Source: an uncultured Pelagibacteraceae bacterium
GTDB taxonomy: Bacteria > Pseudomonadota > Alphaproteobacteria > Pelagibacterales > Pelagibacteraceae
Direction of reading: 5' to 3'
Assembly (NCBI GenBank): GCA_902515185.1
Contig: CABXTN010000009.1
Span: 1-42,312, forward strand
Length of the DNA: 42,312 bases
This document shows, piece after piece, positions 8,907 through 16,586 of the stretch. Position 1 is the stretch's first letter. Every line of letters begins with the position of its first letter. The position numbers and the translations under genes were made by a program. The notes below the pieces were generated by a model. That model searched no databases. It had not been told where the DNA came from and worked only from the letters and a program-made list of their open reading frames with translations.

Positions 8907-9686
8907 TTAACGAATTGAAGTTTTAACTGTACCTAGTTTATCTATTTTGCCAGTATATATACCCCGATTAAGAATGGGAACCACTCCAACTGTTGAGCCA
9001 GTAAATACAAAAAAATTTTTTTTTATATTAATTTTATCCTTCCTTATTTTATTTAAAACAAATTTTAAAGAATTTAAAGGATTTACAAACACTGTGTTTG
9101 TATTACCATAAAAGATCTGATTGTTTTTTTTATTTTTTATATAAGTTTTTAAATTACCAATATTAATTTTTTTAAACTTTATTTTTTTGCCAATAATAAA
9201 TTTAATATTGGCTCCAAAATCACTACATAAATCACCAAATGACTTTATACCTTTTTTCTTTTGTCTATAGCCCACAACCTCTATACATGGAGCCATATGT
9301 GTTATAAATCTCGAAACGTTATTTCCAGTAATTTTTTTTTTAAAATTAAAAAAATTTTTTTTAATTAAATAACAAACCTCAAGCTCAATTCCTAAAGTTG
9401 ATTTGTTTATTTTTACAGATTTTCCATTTTTTAAAAAATTTCTTTTATAAACAGAAGCATAAAACGGCTCTTTTTCCTTAAGCTTCTTCATTACAATTAA
9501 ACTTGTACCACCTGCTTTAAAACCAATTATAGGTTCTTTAATTTTACTTTCACATAATTTTCTAAGTTTATCAGCCTCGATTAGTTTTTTTGTATATCTT
9601 ATGGGTATAGGGGAAATAATTTTATTTTTTAAAAAAGCCCTAACTAAATTGTTGCTTATTTTTTCTATGATTTTTTTATTCATCAA
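8907..9686 (-). CDS. 2-keto-4-pentenoate hydratase/fumarylacetoacetate hydrolase-fold protein
   Basis: This 259-residue protein has the hydratase-decarboxylase fold of MhpD-like enzymes, which hydrate 2-hydroxypenta-2,4-dienoate or related enols with a divalent metal. GFKAGGTS (55-62) matches the conserved G(x)K.G.TS turn. GIELEV (99-104) gives the Glu-x-Glu metal ligands (E101, E103), and APCIEVVGYR (132-141) gives the third acidic ligand, E135. The length is the family's usual 250-265. No partner genes of aromatic meta-cleavage are in view, so the natural substrate is probably another keto acid. The gene overlaps the M23 peptidase gene by 4 nt. It is strongly Lys-rich, like the polysaccharide genes that follow it. 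Confidence 0.8.
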   Translation of the reverse strand: MMNKKIIEKISNNLVRAFLKNKIISPIPIRYTKKLIEADKLRKLCESKIKEPIIGFKAGGTSLIVMKKLKEKEPFYASVYKRNFLKNGKSVKINKSTLGIELEVCYLIKKNFFNFKKKITGNNVSRFITHMAPCIEVVGYRQKKKGIKSFGDLCSDFGANIKFIIGKKIKFKKINIGNLKTYIKNKKNNQIFYGNTNTVFVNPLNSLKFVLNKIRKDKINIKKNFFVFTGSTVGVVPILNRGIYTGKIDKLGTVKTSIR

Positions 9687-10489
9687 TTAATTTTTAAAAC
9701 ACTTGCAGGATCTAATCTAACATCAAACCAATTAAGCCTTATATCTAAATGTGGACCAGTCGATCTTCCACTAGAGCCAATGGTACCAATTATATCACCT
9801 TGTTTGACTATGTCATCTTTTTCAACAAATATTTCATCCATGTGCATATACAATGTGGATATTCCGTGTCCATGGTCAAATATTAATGTAGCTCCTGTAA
9901 AATATAAATCCTTCTCCGCTAGGGTTACCGTTCCACTAGCCATAGCTTTTATAGGAGTCCCAAGATCTCCAGCAAAATCAATTCCATAGTGTGGCCAACG
10001 TGGTTTACCATTTAAAATCCTTTGACTTCCATAAACACCAGTTATTATTGCATTATCTAGTGGTAAAATGAATTTTTCTTTAAAAAAGGCTAAACTACTA
10101 TTAATAGATCTTGCTTTACCTATTAATTTATTTTCATTTTTAATTCTTTCGTAAACTTCTTCAGGAGGAGTAACTTTTTTTTTGGGCAATCCATCTATTC
10201 TTTGAATTTTATATTCTCTTTTTAAAACCTTTTTTATTATTTTTTGATTTTGACCATTAAAATATTTAATTATTGTTACATCATTTTTTCTATCTCTGCC
10301 CAAACCAAATGCAAAGTAGCCTTCATTTGAAACATTTACTTCTTTATTATCTATAACAATATTTGAGCCAGGTTCTGTTTTACCCAAAATAAAATGACCT
10401 TGAATAAACTTTCCTTTAAATTCAATGGCTGAAGCTTTTGTAAAAAAAAATAAAATAACTATTAGGATCTTAATTATCTTGCTGTCCAT
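9683..10489 (-). CDS. M23 family metallopeptidase (LytM-like), exported
   Basis: This 268-residue murein endopeptidase-like protein has a signal peptide (1-21, hydrophobic core ILIVILFFF, Ala-x-Ala end). A beta-rich domain (about 22-100) precedes the C-terminal M23 domain (about 140-268). HYGID (167-171) provides the His-x3-Asp zinc ligands and YMH (214-216) the conserved His before the last strand. The final motif, usually HxH, is HLD (247-249), so Asp replaces one His. Related alphaproteobacterial peptidases, as I recall, also carry GPHLD, so activity is possible. It would act on peptidoglycan crosslinks in the periplasm or regulate another hydrolase. It overlaps its SDR neighbour by 16 nt and the hydratase gene by 4 nt. 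Confidence 0.88.
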   Translation of the reverse strand: MDSKIIKILIVILFFFTKASAIEFKGKFIQGHFILGKTEPGSNIVIDNKEVNVSNEGYFAFGLGRDRKNDVTIIKYFNGQNQKIIKKVLKREYKIQRIDGLPKKKVTPPEEVYERIKNENKLIGKARSINSSLAFFKEKFILPLDNAIITGVYGSQRILNGKPRWPHYGIDFAGDLGTPIKAMASGTVTLAEKDLYFTGATLIFDHGHGISTLYMHMDEIFVEKDDIVKQGDIIGTIGSSGRSTGPHLDIRLNWFDVRLDPASVLKIN

Positions 10490-11241
10490 CCACCATCAAC
10501 CAATAAAGATGTACCATTAATCATTGAAGCAGCGTCCGAGGCCAAAAATACTGCAGCACTTGCAACATCAGAAAGTTCTGCGAATCTTCCTAGCGGTATA
10601 TTACCTAGTACTTCCTTTTTAAACTTTTTACTTTTTAGAAACACTTTTGTCATTGGTGTAATTACAAAAGTAGGACAAACTGTATTTACCCTTATATTGT
10701 ATTTTGCTAAATCTATAGACATACCTTTAGTAAGGCCTTCTAATCCAAATTTTGTCATATTATATACACTTCTTATTGGACCCCCAACATGTCCCATTTG
10801 TGAAGACATATTTATAATTGAGCCTCCAACTTTTTTTCTACTTTTAAGTTTAATCATTTTTAAAGTACATAGTTGAGCAAGATTAAATGCAGCTATTGTA
10901 TTTACTTTTACTAGATACTCCATATTTTTTGTTTTAACTTTGGTAAAATGTTCTGGAATGTTGTTTCCTGCGTTATTAACTAATATATCTATTCTTGGTT
11001 GTTTATTAATGATATTTTTAAGATCCTTATAATTTGTTATATCACATACAAAAGATTTACATTTAACTTTAAATTTTTTGATTTTTTTTGAAACTTCATT
11101 AAGATCTTTTTGAGTTCTACTTATAATAATTAAATTGCACCCAGCTTCAGCAAAAGCTATGGCACATGCTCTTCCCAGTCCTTTGCCAGCTCCAGATACA
11201 AGGGCAATTTTATTTTTTAAATTATATTTTTTTAAGTACAT
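10474..11241 (-). CDS. Short-chain dehydrogenase/reductase (SDR)
   Basis: This classical SDR of 255 residues oxidises an alcohol or reduces a ketone with NAD(P). GAGKGLG (17-23) is the cofactor loop and NNAG (89-92) the structural motif. Ser147, Tyr160 and Lys164 form the catalytic set (SVYNMTK). The C-terminal DAASMINGTSLLVDGGW is the usual end of 3-oxoacyl-ACP reductase or gluconate 5-dehydrogenase-like members. Ser-Arg at 41-42, at the end of beta-2, hints at NADP(H) rather than NAD(H). The gene lies 1 nt from terC and overlaps the M23 gene by 16 nt. The substrate is unknown; the neighbouring GMC oxidoreductase suggests oxidation of an alcohol or sugar-like compound. Confidence 0.88.
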   Translation of the reverse strand: MYLKKYNLKNKIALVSGAGKGLGRACAIAFAEAGCNLIIISRTQKDLNEVSKKIKKFKVKCKSFVCDITNYKDLKNIINKQPRIDILVNNAGNNIPEHFTKVKTKNMEYLVKVNTIAAFNLAQLCTLKMIKLKSRKKVGGSIINMSSQMGHVGGPIRSVYNMTKFGLEGLTKGMSIDLAKYNIRVNTVCPTFVITPMTKVFLKSKKFKKEVLGNIPLGRFAELSDVASAAVFLASDAASMINGTSLLVDGGWTAR

Positions 11242-11242
11242 T

Positions 11243-11821
11243 CTATATCAATATCTTTAAATCAGTATAAATCAAATCAATAGCAACAGCTAGTATTGCA
11301 AAAAGACCTAACCAGCTAATCCATTTATATTTTTTAATTAAATTAGAAATTAGTGTTGCCGCCGTTGCCATTAAGATTATTGACAAAACAAGTCCAAATA
11401 CTAATAAAAAATAATGGTCTTTGGCTGCGCCTGCTACACCAAGAACATTATCAAGACTCATTGTAAAATCCGCAATTAATATAGTCCAAATCGCCTTTAA
11501 AAAAGATGATTTATCTACATCAATTTTTTCATTTTCATTTATTTTATTTTTGATTACATCAGTATAAAGTTTATAAATAATATAAAGTAAGGCGAGACCT
11601 CCAATAAGCCTTAATCCTTTTATTTGTAATAAGTAAGCTGTTGCAAGAGTTAACAATATTCTAAGTACTACAGCTAAACTTATTCCCCAAAAAATAATTT
11701 TTTTTCTTTTATCTGATGGAAACTGGGAAGCAACCATACCGATAATAATTGCGTTATCTCCAGCTAAAACTAAATCAATAAAAATTATTTGAATAAAGAT
11801 TGTTATTTCTTCTGGTGACAT
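11243..11821 (-). CDS. TerC/YjbE-family integral membrane protein
   Basis: This 192-residue membrane protein belongs to the TerC family. Members are linked to metal efflux (manganese, calcium) and to metal loading of exported proteins. DLVLAGDNA (16-24) and DFTMSLDNV (118-126) are the paired acidic motifs within helices that mark the family; the conserved Asp residues would bind the metal. About six or seven helices are visible. The start codon shares one base with the stop codon of the GMC oxidoreductase (TGATG), so the two are translationally coupled. The short form without CBS domains is the YjbE type. The role in this operon is not clear; metal supply to periplasmic enzymes is one guess. 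Confidence 0.88.
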   Translation of the reverse strand: MSPEEITIFIQIIFIDLVLAGDNAIIIGMVASQFPSDKRKKIIFWGISLAVVLRILLTLATAYLLQIKGLRLIGGLALLYIIYKLYTDVIKNKINENEKIDVDKSSFLKAIWTILIADFTMSLDNVLGVAGAAKDHYFLLVFGLVLSIILMATAATLISNLIKKYKWISWLGLFAILAVAIDLIYTDLKILI

Positions 11822-13416
11822 CAGTTCTTCAATATCATATCAGAACCCTTTTCAGCAATCATAATAGCGGGTGCATTTGTATTACCAGAAGTAATATTTG
11901 GCATAATTGATGCATCAATAACTCTTAAATTTTTAATACCATGAACTTTAAGCTGATCAGAAACTACGGATTCACTATCATTTCCCATTTTACAAGTTCC
12001 GACAGGGTGAAAAATAGTTTGAGTAAAATTACTTCCTATTTTCACAAGCTCCTCGTCATTTTGAACATGAATACCAGGTCTGAACTCTTCGGGTTCAAAT
12101 TTTTTAAATTCCTTTGTTTCTAAAACAATTTTCCTTATTAATTTAAGCCCATCTGCTGCAACTTTTCTATCTTCATCAGTTGAAAGGTAGTTCATTTTAA
12201 TTTTTGGTTTATCTCTACTATCTGAACTAATAATATTTATTTCACCACGGCTTGTAGGCCGTATGTTTGCGACAGTAGGCGTGAACGCCTCAAAGTCGTG
12301 TAATTTGGAGCCACCCAACTTATCTGTACTTATAGGTTGCACATGGAATTGAAGATTAGGAGTAGTTTTTGTTGGATCGCTTTTTGCAAATCCACATAAT
12401 TGGCTTGCGCCCATAGTCATTGGTCCTTTACGTAAAAAAACATACTCTAAACCAATTAAAAATTTTCCAAATACACTATTAATTTTTTTATTTAACGTTT
12501 TAACATTTTTAACTTTGTATACAGGTCTAAACATTAAATGGTCTTGTAGATTTTTCCCCACTCCTTTAAGCTCAAATATTGTTTTAATACCTAAATTATC
12601 TAGTTTTTTTTTATCGCCTATGCCAGAAGTTTGAAGTATTTGTGGACTTCCTATTGAACCAGCACTTAAAATAATTTCTCTATTAACCTTAACAGTAAAG
12701 CTATTATTTCCTTTCCAATAATTTACACTTACAGCTTTATTATTTTCGAAATTAATTTTTTGTACATGACTATTAGTTTCTATTTTTAATTTTTTATCTT
12801 TTTTAATTGGATTAAGGTATCCAACCGCAGTACTACATCTTAACCCATTTTTTTCAGTAACTTGAAAATAACCACATCCAAAATTATCTCCTTTGTTAAA
12901 ATCATTTGTTTTTGGAATTCCAATTTCTTCTGCAGCATTCATAAAGCTATCTAAAATATCTAATTTAATCCTTTGGTCTGATACTGACAGGGGACCATTA
13001 ATTCCATGAAACTTACTTTCACCTCTTTCTTGATTTTCTGATTTAATAAAATAGGGCAACACATCACTCCAGCTCCATCCTTTATTTCCTAATTGTCTCC
13101 AAAGATTATAATCTTCTTCTTGACCACGTATATATAGAAGACCATTAATTGACGAGCTTCCACCCAAAGTTTTACCCCTTGGATAGGGTATTGATCGATT
13201 CTCCATAGTTTTATCGGGCTCAGTGTTATAACACCAATCAGTTTTAGGATTATGCATTGTTTTATAATATCCAACAGGAATATGAATCCATGGATAACTA
13301 TCATTTCCTCCTGCTTCTAAAAGAAGTATTTTATATTTATTTTTGCTAACCAATCTATTAGCAAGCACACATCCTGCGGACCCAGCTCCAATGATTATAT
13401 AATCAAATTCTTCCAT
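11821..13416 (-). CDS. GMC family FAD-dependent oxidoreductase (choline dehydrogenase-like)
   Basis: This 531-residue flavoprotein belongs to the glucose-methanol-choline family and oxidises a primary alcohol with FAD. GAGSAG (10-15) binds the ADP part. GKTLGGSSSINGLLYIRG (81-98) is GMC signature 1 and GSIGSPQILQTSGIG is signature 2. HPVGTCKMG near the C terminus supplies the catalytic His (about 470), and GNTNAP supplies the partner Asn (about 514). It resembles BetA and long-chain or polyethylene-glycol alcohol dehydrogenases; there is no betB beside it, so choline is not assured. It is the first gene of the minus-strand run and faces a plus-strand operon across 90 bp, so its promoter should lie at 13417-13506. 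Confidence 0.92.
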   Translation of the reverse strand: MEEFDYIIIGAGSAGCVLANRLVSKNKYKILLLEAGGNDSYPWIHIPVGYYKTMHNPKTDWCYNTEPDKTMENRSIPYPRGKTLGGSSSINGLLYIRGQEEDYNLWRQLGNKGWSWSDVLPYFIKSENQERGESKFHGINGPLSVSDQRIKLDILDSFMNAAEEIGIPKTNDFNKGDNFGCGYFQVTEKNGLRCSTAVGYLNPIKKDKKLKIETNSHVQKINFENNKAVSVNYWKGNNSFTVKVNREIILSAGSIGSPQILQTSGIGDKKKLDNLGIKTIFELKGVGKNLQDHLMFRPVYKVKNVKTLNKKINSVFGKFLIGLEYVFLRKGPMTMGASQLCGFAKSDPTKTTPNLQFHVQPISTDKLGGSKLHDFEAFTPTVANIRPTSRGEINIISSDSRDKPKIKMNYLSTDEDRKVAADGLKLIRKIVLETKEFKKFEPEEFRPGIHVQNDEELVKIGSNFTQTIFHPVGTCKMGNDSESVVSDQLKVHGIKNLRVIDASIMPNITSGNTNAPAIMIAEKGSDMILKN

Positions 13417-13471
13417 TTTAATTATGATTTAATATAAATACCTTATTTTTAAACATATTCTTATTTTTTTA

Positions 13472-13500
13472 TTAAAAAATTTGAAATAGTAACTTATAAT
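13472..13500 (+). promoter_or_regulatory. Putative sigma-70 promoter giving a leaderless transcript
   Basis: A perfect TATAAT lies at 13495-13500, with TTAAAA (4 of 6 to TTGACA) at 13472-13477 and a 17-nt spacer. The predicted transcription start falls at or next to the ATG at 13507. There is no Shine-Dalgarno sequence before that ATG. In DNA this AT-rich, matches to the -10 box are common by chance. Confidence 0.35.
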
Positions 13501-13506
13501 ATAAAC

Positions 13507-13764
13507 ATGAGTAACAATCTAAAAAAAATAATAATTTTTTTGTTTATAGGGATATTTACAACATTAATTATAATTAAATACTCAATGTCTATGATTAAAA
13601 ATGAAATTATAGATATTTTGAAATCTCCTAAATTTGACTCTTTTATTGTGGCTATTTTTGACCAGAAATTACAACAATTGGCTGATAAAGATTTATCTGA
13701 AGAAAAGAAAATTTTTTATAGAAATAACTTTAAAAAAATAATTCAAAAATTTGAAGCTGACTAA
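13507..13764 (+). CDS. Small single-pass membrane protein of unknown function
   Basis: I do not recognise a family. The 85-residue protein has a basic N terminus, one hydrophobic helix at about 8-26, and then an amphipathic, charged tail of about 60 residues (DQKLQQLADKDLSEEKK and so on) that looks helical and may form a coiled coil. Its 3' end overlaps by 14 nt the start of a GT-C-like gene, so the two are probably translated together. It is the first gene after a divergent promoter region. The arrangement copies that at 5619-6032, another single-pass protein overlapping a GT-C-like gene, though the soluble parts do not look alike. It could be an accessory subunit or scaffold for the membrane enzyme. 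Confidence 0.6.
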   Translation: MSNNLKKIIIFLFIGIFTTLIIIKYSMSMIKNEIIDILKSPKFDSFIVAIFDQKLQQLADKDLSEEKKIFYRNNFKKIIQKFEAD

Positions 13765-15349
13765 TTTTATAAATAATCTTCTTAAAAAAGATAGTTCTTT
13801 ATTTGCGTCAATCTTATTGTTCGCAATTTATTCAATTTGCGTATCAAATTTTCAAGCTATGCATGTTTACGATGGATACCATTGGGGATTAATGGGGTCT
13901 GCTGTTAGTGATTTCCTTAACAATAAATTAGCTTACAAAGAGTCCTTTGTACACTATGGAATTTTGACAACAATATTACATTCTTTTTTTTATAAGTTTT
14001 CAAACAGTGTATTTTCAATTTTTTTATTCACATCAATTCTTTATGTCGCCTCAATTTCAATATTAACACTATTGGTCAAAAAATTCACAAATAATAATTA
14101 TTGTTTTTTATTTTTATATTTAATGTTTTTTTTCCAGCCATTTACAATTTTTCCATGGCATACTTATATTATTTTCTTCTTTTTATCTTTGGGACTATAT
14201 ATTTATTTGAAAAAAAATTATTTATCGTACTTTTTTTTTGGACTAATTCTCCAATTGACTTATTTAGCAAGTGATAGTTTTAAATTCTGCTCTTACCTAA
14301 TAATTATCACAACAATTTTTTTTATTTATTTTGAAAATAAAAAAAAGCTATTATTTGCAAAGTATACAATATTTTTAATTTTTGGTTATTTTTTACCACT
14401 AGTCATATTTTTAATTAGTTTGCTATATAATGAAAGCTTTGATGCCTGGTCCAAGCAAAATATTGCTAATATAATATTAACAAATTCTGGAAAAACACTA
14501 TTAATATTTATTTATGAATTTTTAATAAATTTATTTCAAAATTTTTATAATAAACCAAATTATATAATCTATTTACTTTTAAATTTATCTTGCGTTCTAT
14601 ACATTTTTTTATTTACATTTAAAAAATATCAAAACAAGGATATCTTATTTATTTCTATAATAACAATTTTTTTAAATTATTTACTTATATCAAAATTTTT
14701 ATCTTATCGAATTTTTAGCAGTGTAATTATAGGAATTATCACTTTATCTTTTGTACTCTATAAAAGTAAAAAAAATTATTTTAAACAATTTGTTATACTG
14801 TTTATAATAATATTATCTCCATTCTCAAATCCTTTTGAAAAAGGAGAAGCAAATAAAAATTATTTATACAAATCTGTTGCAGAAAACAGTTATAGTAATT
14901 CATCTTCAAAACACTTTAAACATATGAGGTTTGATAATGAAGTTTGGAAACATTTTGAAGAAACTTATTTAATTATCAATTTAATCAAAGATAATTGTAA
15001 GAATATTTACAAATTTTATAATCTAACAAGTGATCATTATTATTATATGATACTAAATGATTATTTTAAGGCAGGTCATATTGTACCTGGATATGGAGAA
15101 TTTAGATTACAAAAAAGTTATAATGCATTTTTTAAAGTAATAGATGGTAGGTTTTACACGAATCTAAGTAACGATATAAAAGCAGAAAATACTATTTTTT
15201 TAAGAGGAAATTTTGACGAGAATAAACTCTCAATCATGAATAAAAAAATAAACATAAAAAATTACTCTTTTAAAAATCTGCCATACACATATGTAAATCA
15301 CTCAAAACGAGTATATATACCCAATAAATGTGCCGAAAAAATATTTTAA
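13751..15349 (+). CDS. Polytopic membrane protein, GT-C glycosyltransferase-like
   Basis: This 532-residue protein has about ten to twelve membrane segments and then a soluble C-terminal part (about 375-532). After helix 1 it shows YDGYHWGLMG (40-49) and YKESFVHYGIL (62-72). The Asp and His in the first outer loop, followed by a Y.E.F..YG motif, are features I associate with GT-C-like transferases using lipid-linked sugars. The only usable start after the upstream in-frame stop is the TTG at 13751, which lies inside the preceding gene and suggests coupling. The C-terminal part, rich in Tyr and Asn, may bind the acceptor. The function is inferred; another polytopic polymerase or ligase is possible. 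Confidence 0.6.
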   Translation: MKLTNFINNLLKKDSSLFASILLFAIYSICVSNFQAMHVYDGYHWGLMGSAVSDFLNNKLAYKESFVHYGILTTILHSFFYKFSNSVFSIFLFTSILYVASISILTLLVKKFTNNNYCFLFLYLMFFFQPFTIFPWHTYIIFFFLSLGLYIYLKKNYLSYFFFGLILQLTYLASDSFKFCSYLIIITTIFFIYFENKKKLLFAKYTIFLIFGYFLPLVIFLISLLYNESFDAWSKQNIANIILTNSGKTLLIFIYEFLINLFQNFYNKPNYIIYLLLNLSCVLYIFLFTFKKYQNKDILFISIITIFLNYLLISKFLSYRIFSSVIIGIITLSFVLYKSKKNYFKQFVILFIIILSPFSNPFEKGEANKNYLYKSVAENSYSNSSSKHFKHMRFDNEVWKHFEETYLIINLIKDNCKNIYKFYNLTSDHYYYMILNDYFKAGHIVPGYGEFRLQKSYNAFFKVIDGRFYTNLSNDIKAENTIFLRGNFDENKLSIMNKKINIKNYSFKNLPYTYVNHSKRVYIPNKCAEKIF

Positions 15350-15425
15350 ATCGTAATTTGATACTTGAATGTATTACATTTTTTTGAGAGGATAAATTTT
15401 TTAAATTAACTATAAGGGGAAAATA
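15350..15425 (+). promoter_or_regulatory. Leader of the TRAP transporter operon with operator-like inverted repeat and strong RBS
   Basis: This 76-nt gap before dctP ends in AAGGGGA (15414-15420), five bases before the ATG. That is a strong ribosome-binding site in a genome where most genes show none. AATGT-ATT-ACATT (15368-15380) is a perfect 5-bp inverted repeat that could bind a dimeric regulator. No convincing -35/-10 pair stands out. TTGATA at 15358-15363 is a possible -35 but lacks a good partner. Confidence 0.4.
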
Positions 15426-16517
15426 ATGAAAAAAATCGTTTCATTAATGTTTGCAGCATTTTTAGTACTTGGTTTTATATCAAATGCTAACGCTAAAACA
15501 TTAAAATGTCAGACTGTCCTTAACACTAAAGCTGATGAAGTTAAGATGTTAAAAGACTTTACTGATACCGTAACAACACTTACTAGCGGATCTTTAAAAT
15601 TTGAAATTTTACCAGCAGGAGCTGTTGTTGGTGTTAAAGAAACTTTAGATGCTGTTGATAAAGGACTTATCGACTGTGGTTTTGCTTGGACACACTATTG
15701 GTCAGGTGATCACCCAGCAGCTATGCTATTTGGTTCACCAGTAGCTGGCGGTGGAGTTGGTATTGATAACTTAGCATTTCTATCATGGTTTCAATATGGT
15801 GGTGGTAAAGAGTTATATGATCAACTTTGGAAAGAGATGGGAAGAGACATAAAAGGATTTATGTTACAACCAGTTGGACCTGAAGCTTTAGGTTGGTTTC
15901 CAAAACCAATTAAAGATATGGCTGACTTTAGAAAATATAAATTCAGAACTCCTCCAGGAATTCCTGGACAAACTTATAAAGACATTGGTATAGCATCTGT
16001 TGCTATGGGTGGTGGAGATATTCTACCAGCTTTAGAAGCGGGTACAATTGATGCTGCTGAATGGTGTTGTCCAAAACCAGACATGGTATTTGGTTTCCAA
16101 AAAGTATTGAAACATTACTACTTACAGGGTTTACACCAAGTAGTGGTAAATGCTGATTTTTACATTACTGGAAAAACATATAAAGCAATGAGTGATCATG
16201 AGAAGAAGTCTCTTGAAGTTGCAGCTAATGCATCATTAGCTAAATCTTTAAGTTATAGAATTTATGAAAACGGAAAAGCTTTACAACAATTAACTACTAA
16301 GCACGGTGTAATTCTAGAAGATACTCCATCTGACTATTTTGTTGAGTATATGGCTGCTGCAAAAGCAACTTTAAATAAAAATGCAGAGAAAAATGCATTT
16401 TTCAAAAAAGTATACGACTCTATGAAAGAGTTTGCTGATGTAGCTGTTCCTTTCTGGAGTGGTGCTCAAATGTCTAATGCTAAGCTAGGAATGGCTCACG
16501 CAGCAACATTAAAGTAA
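15426..16517 (+). CDS. dctP: TRAP transporter substrate-binding protein (DctP/TakP-like)
   Basis: This 363-residue periplasmic binding protein captures an organic acid or similar solute and delivers it to the DctQM permease. A signal peptide ends at about ANA-K (23/24). FRTPPGIPGQTYKDIG (173-188) carries Arg174, the family's carboxylate-binding arginine. EAGTIDAAEW (204-213) resembles TakP, the 2-oxo-acid binder of the mannitol/chloroaromatic TRAP subgroup. Other carboxylates are equally possible. Codon use and composition are less extreme than in its neighbours, as expected for a highly expressed protein. A strong terminator follows, before dctQ, so it should be made in excess over the membrane parts. 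Cys28, Cys84, Cys214 and Cys215 are noteworthy for an exported protein. Confidence 0.93.
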   Translation: MKKIVSLMFAAFLVLGFISNANAKTLKCQTVLNTKADEVKMLKDFTDTVTTLTSGSLKFEILPAGAVVGVKETLDAVDKGLIDCGFAWTHYWSGDHPAAMLFGSPVAGGGVGIDNLAFLSWFQYGGGKELYDQLWKEMGRDIKGFMLQPVGPEALGWFPKPIKDMADFRKYKFRTPPGIPGQTYKDIGIASVAMGGGDILPALEAGTIDAAEWCCPKPDMVFGFQKVLKHYYLQGLHQVVVNADFYITGKTYKAMSDHEKKSLEVAANASLAKSLSYRIYENGKALQQLTTKHGVILEDTPSDYFVEYMAAAKATLNKNAEKNAFFKKVYDSMKEFADVAVPFWSGAQMSNAKLGMAHAATLK

Positions 16518-16538
16518 TCAGTAATTAATCTTAATATT

Positions 16539-16574
16539 TTAGAGCGGACTTTTATAGTCCGCTCTAATTTTTTT
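16539..16574 (+). terminator. Intrinsic terminator between dctP and dctQ
   Basis: A 12-bp perfect stem has arms TTAGAGCGGACT (16539-16550) and AGTCCGCTCTAA (16556-16567), with a 5-base loop TTTAT. Seven T (16568-16574) follow directly. This is a textbook Rho-independent terminator and one of the most GC-rich spots nearby. It ends 12 nt before dctQ, so it must be partly read through, giving abundant dctP mRNA and less dctQM. Confidence 0.92.
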
Positions 16575-16586
16575 AACTAAAATTTT

